Under the pieces are notes generated by a model, which had not been told where the DNA came from, ran no database searches, and saw only the letters and a list, made by a program, of their open reading frames with translations. The translations under genes were made by a program, and so were the position numbers. Shown in pieces: positions 5,479 through 6,284 of a stretch of DNA of 6,284 nt. Every line of letters begins with the position of its first letter. The stretch's first letter is position 1. This stretch comes from Gemmobacter sp. (GTDB taxonomy: Bacteria; Pseudomonadota; Alphaproteobacteria; Rhodobacterales; Rhodobacteraceae), in the NCBI GenBank assembly GCA_030656535.1, contig JAUSPL010000101.1, positions 1 through 6,284 on the forward strand, written 5' to 3'.

Positions 5479-6284
5479 GGCGGATCTCGCTTTCGTGCCA
5501 GTGCCCCAGCGCCAGTTTCGAGGCAAGCGATGTCATCAGGAAGATGATAACCCCCAGAAGCGACACCAGAACCAGTGCGGCGAACATGCGCGGGATCTCG
5601 TTGCGAAAGCTCGACTCGATGATGCGCGATGCCAGCCCGGTATTGGCCCCCGTCGCCCCGGCGACAAATTCCGCCACCACCGCCCCGATCAGCGCCAGAC
5701 CACCCGCAACCTTGAGTGCAGCCATGAAGTAGGGCAACGCCGATGGCGCCAGCAGATAACGCAGCCGTTGCCAGGGGGTCGCGCGGTAAAGAGTAAAGAG
5801 GTCGCGCAGGTTGTGATCTGCCGAACGCAGGCCAATCACCGTGTTCGACAGGATCGGAAAGAAGGCCACGATCCAGGCGCAGATCAGCAGTGCGGCAAAA
5901 GTGCTGTGCACATAGATCAGGATCAGGGGGGCGATGGCGACAACGGGGGTCACCTGCAAGATGACAGCGAAGGGAAACAGACTCATTTCTACCGGGCGTG
6001 AAAGCGCGAAGAGACCGCCCAGAAAGACGCCTCCGACAATGGCCAGAAGAAGCGAGAAAAAGGTCAACCGGATCGTGAACCAGGCCGATTGCATCAGCGA
6101 GGGGCCATCGACCATCAGAGTGGTAAAAATGCGGCTCGGCGCCGGGATCACGTAAGGTGGAATTTCATTGAACCAGACCCAGAATTCCCACGCGCCAATG
6201 GCCAGTGTCATGGCGATCACCGGCATGACCCACGCCAGCAGCCGCTGGCGCCGCTGCGCCGCCAGATGTTCGGTATTGACCGGC
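5471..6284 (-). CDS. ABC transporter permease, SsuC/TauC/NMT1-associated type (5' partial)
   Basis: This is the inner-membrane subunit of an ABC importer for a small organic solute, presumably working with the NMT1-like binding protein encoded three genes later. 270 residues are visible. The frame stays open to the window edge: an Arg/Gln-rich hydrophilic stretch (QRRQRLLAW) precedes the first methionine (base 6226) and the first membrane segment, so the true start probably lies outside. About six hydrophobic segments follow, with the motif PPYVIPAPSRIF just after the first, as is usual in nitrate/sulfonate/taurine-type permeases. The cytoplasmic EAA loop that contacts the ATPase is at about bases 5745-5805 (LYRATPWQRLRYLL then APSALPYF), followed by GGLALIGAVVAEFVAG. 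In the loop the usual glycine is Arg. It ends with TAG at 5473-5471, overlapped by the next gene. The family is clear; the substrate is not. No ATPase gene is present, so one is expected upstream. Confidence 0.93.
   Translation of the reverse strand, partial: PVNTEHLAAQRRQRLLAWVMPVIAMTLAIGAWEFWVWFNEIPPYVIPAPSRIFTTLMVDGPSLMQSAWFTIRLTFFSLLLAIVGGVFLGGLFALSRPVEMSLFPFAVILQVTPVVAIAPLILIYVHSTFAALLICAWIVAFFPILSNTVIGLRSADHNLRDLFTLYRATPWQRLRYLLAPSALPYFMAALKVAGGLALIGAVVAEFVAGATGANTGLASRIIESSFRNEIPRMFAALVLVSLLGVIIFLMTSLASKLALGHWHESEIRRE

Overview
The window is one densely packed block of eight genes, all on the minus strand, so transcription runs from base 6284 towards base 1. Both ends are cut inside genes. 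GC-rich sequence, strong third-position G/C bias, GTG/TTG starts and the gene types suggest an alphaproteobacterium, possibly of the Rhodobacteraceae/Roseobacter kind. That placement is inferred from style and family, not from a marker gene. There is no RNA gene, mobile element, CRISPR array or long repeat, and no gene-free stretch longer than about 30 bases.

In order of transcription the genes are: (1) an ABC importer permease of the SsuC/TauC/NMT1-associated type (5' end outside the window); (2) an unrecognised protein of about 91 residues starting at a GTG that overlaps the permease stop; (3) an FAD-linked oxidase/dehydrogenase of the PCMH/GlcD type; (4) an NMT1/THI5-like periplasmic substrate-binding protein with a clear signal peptide; (5) a flavodoxin-fold NAD(P)H:quinone-reductase-like protein; (6) a RidA/YjgF-family protein in which the catalytic arginine of classical RidA appears to be valine; (7) a TetR regulator closely resembling RutR, the uracil-responsive regulator; (8) a ferredoxin/rubredoxin-type FAD-dependent reductase starting at TTG and running off the left edge.

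Gaps are overlapping (permease/small protein 8 bases; RidA/TetR 4 bases if the GTG is used) or 8 to 30 bases, so this reads as a single operon whose promoter lies to the right of the window. The ABC ATPase is not here and is expected further upstream. An oxygenase or ferredoxin served by the reductase may lie to the left.

Taken together the operon looks like an import-and-oxidise catabolic system: a small organic solute is bound in the periplasm, imported, and processed by flavoenzymes, possibly with a Rid-family protein and an oxygenase electron chain. The RutR-like regulator, the NMT1-like binding protein (a family with pyrimidine-precursor binders) and the Rid protein (compare RutC) point weakly to a pyrimidine-like or other N-heterocyclic substrate. 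The substrate cannot be read from the sequence. No gene here is wholly new in family; the combination, the unidentified small protein and the Arg-less Rid protein are the points of interest.
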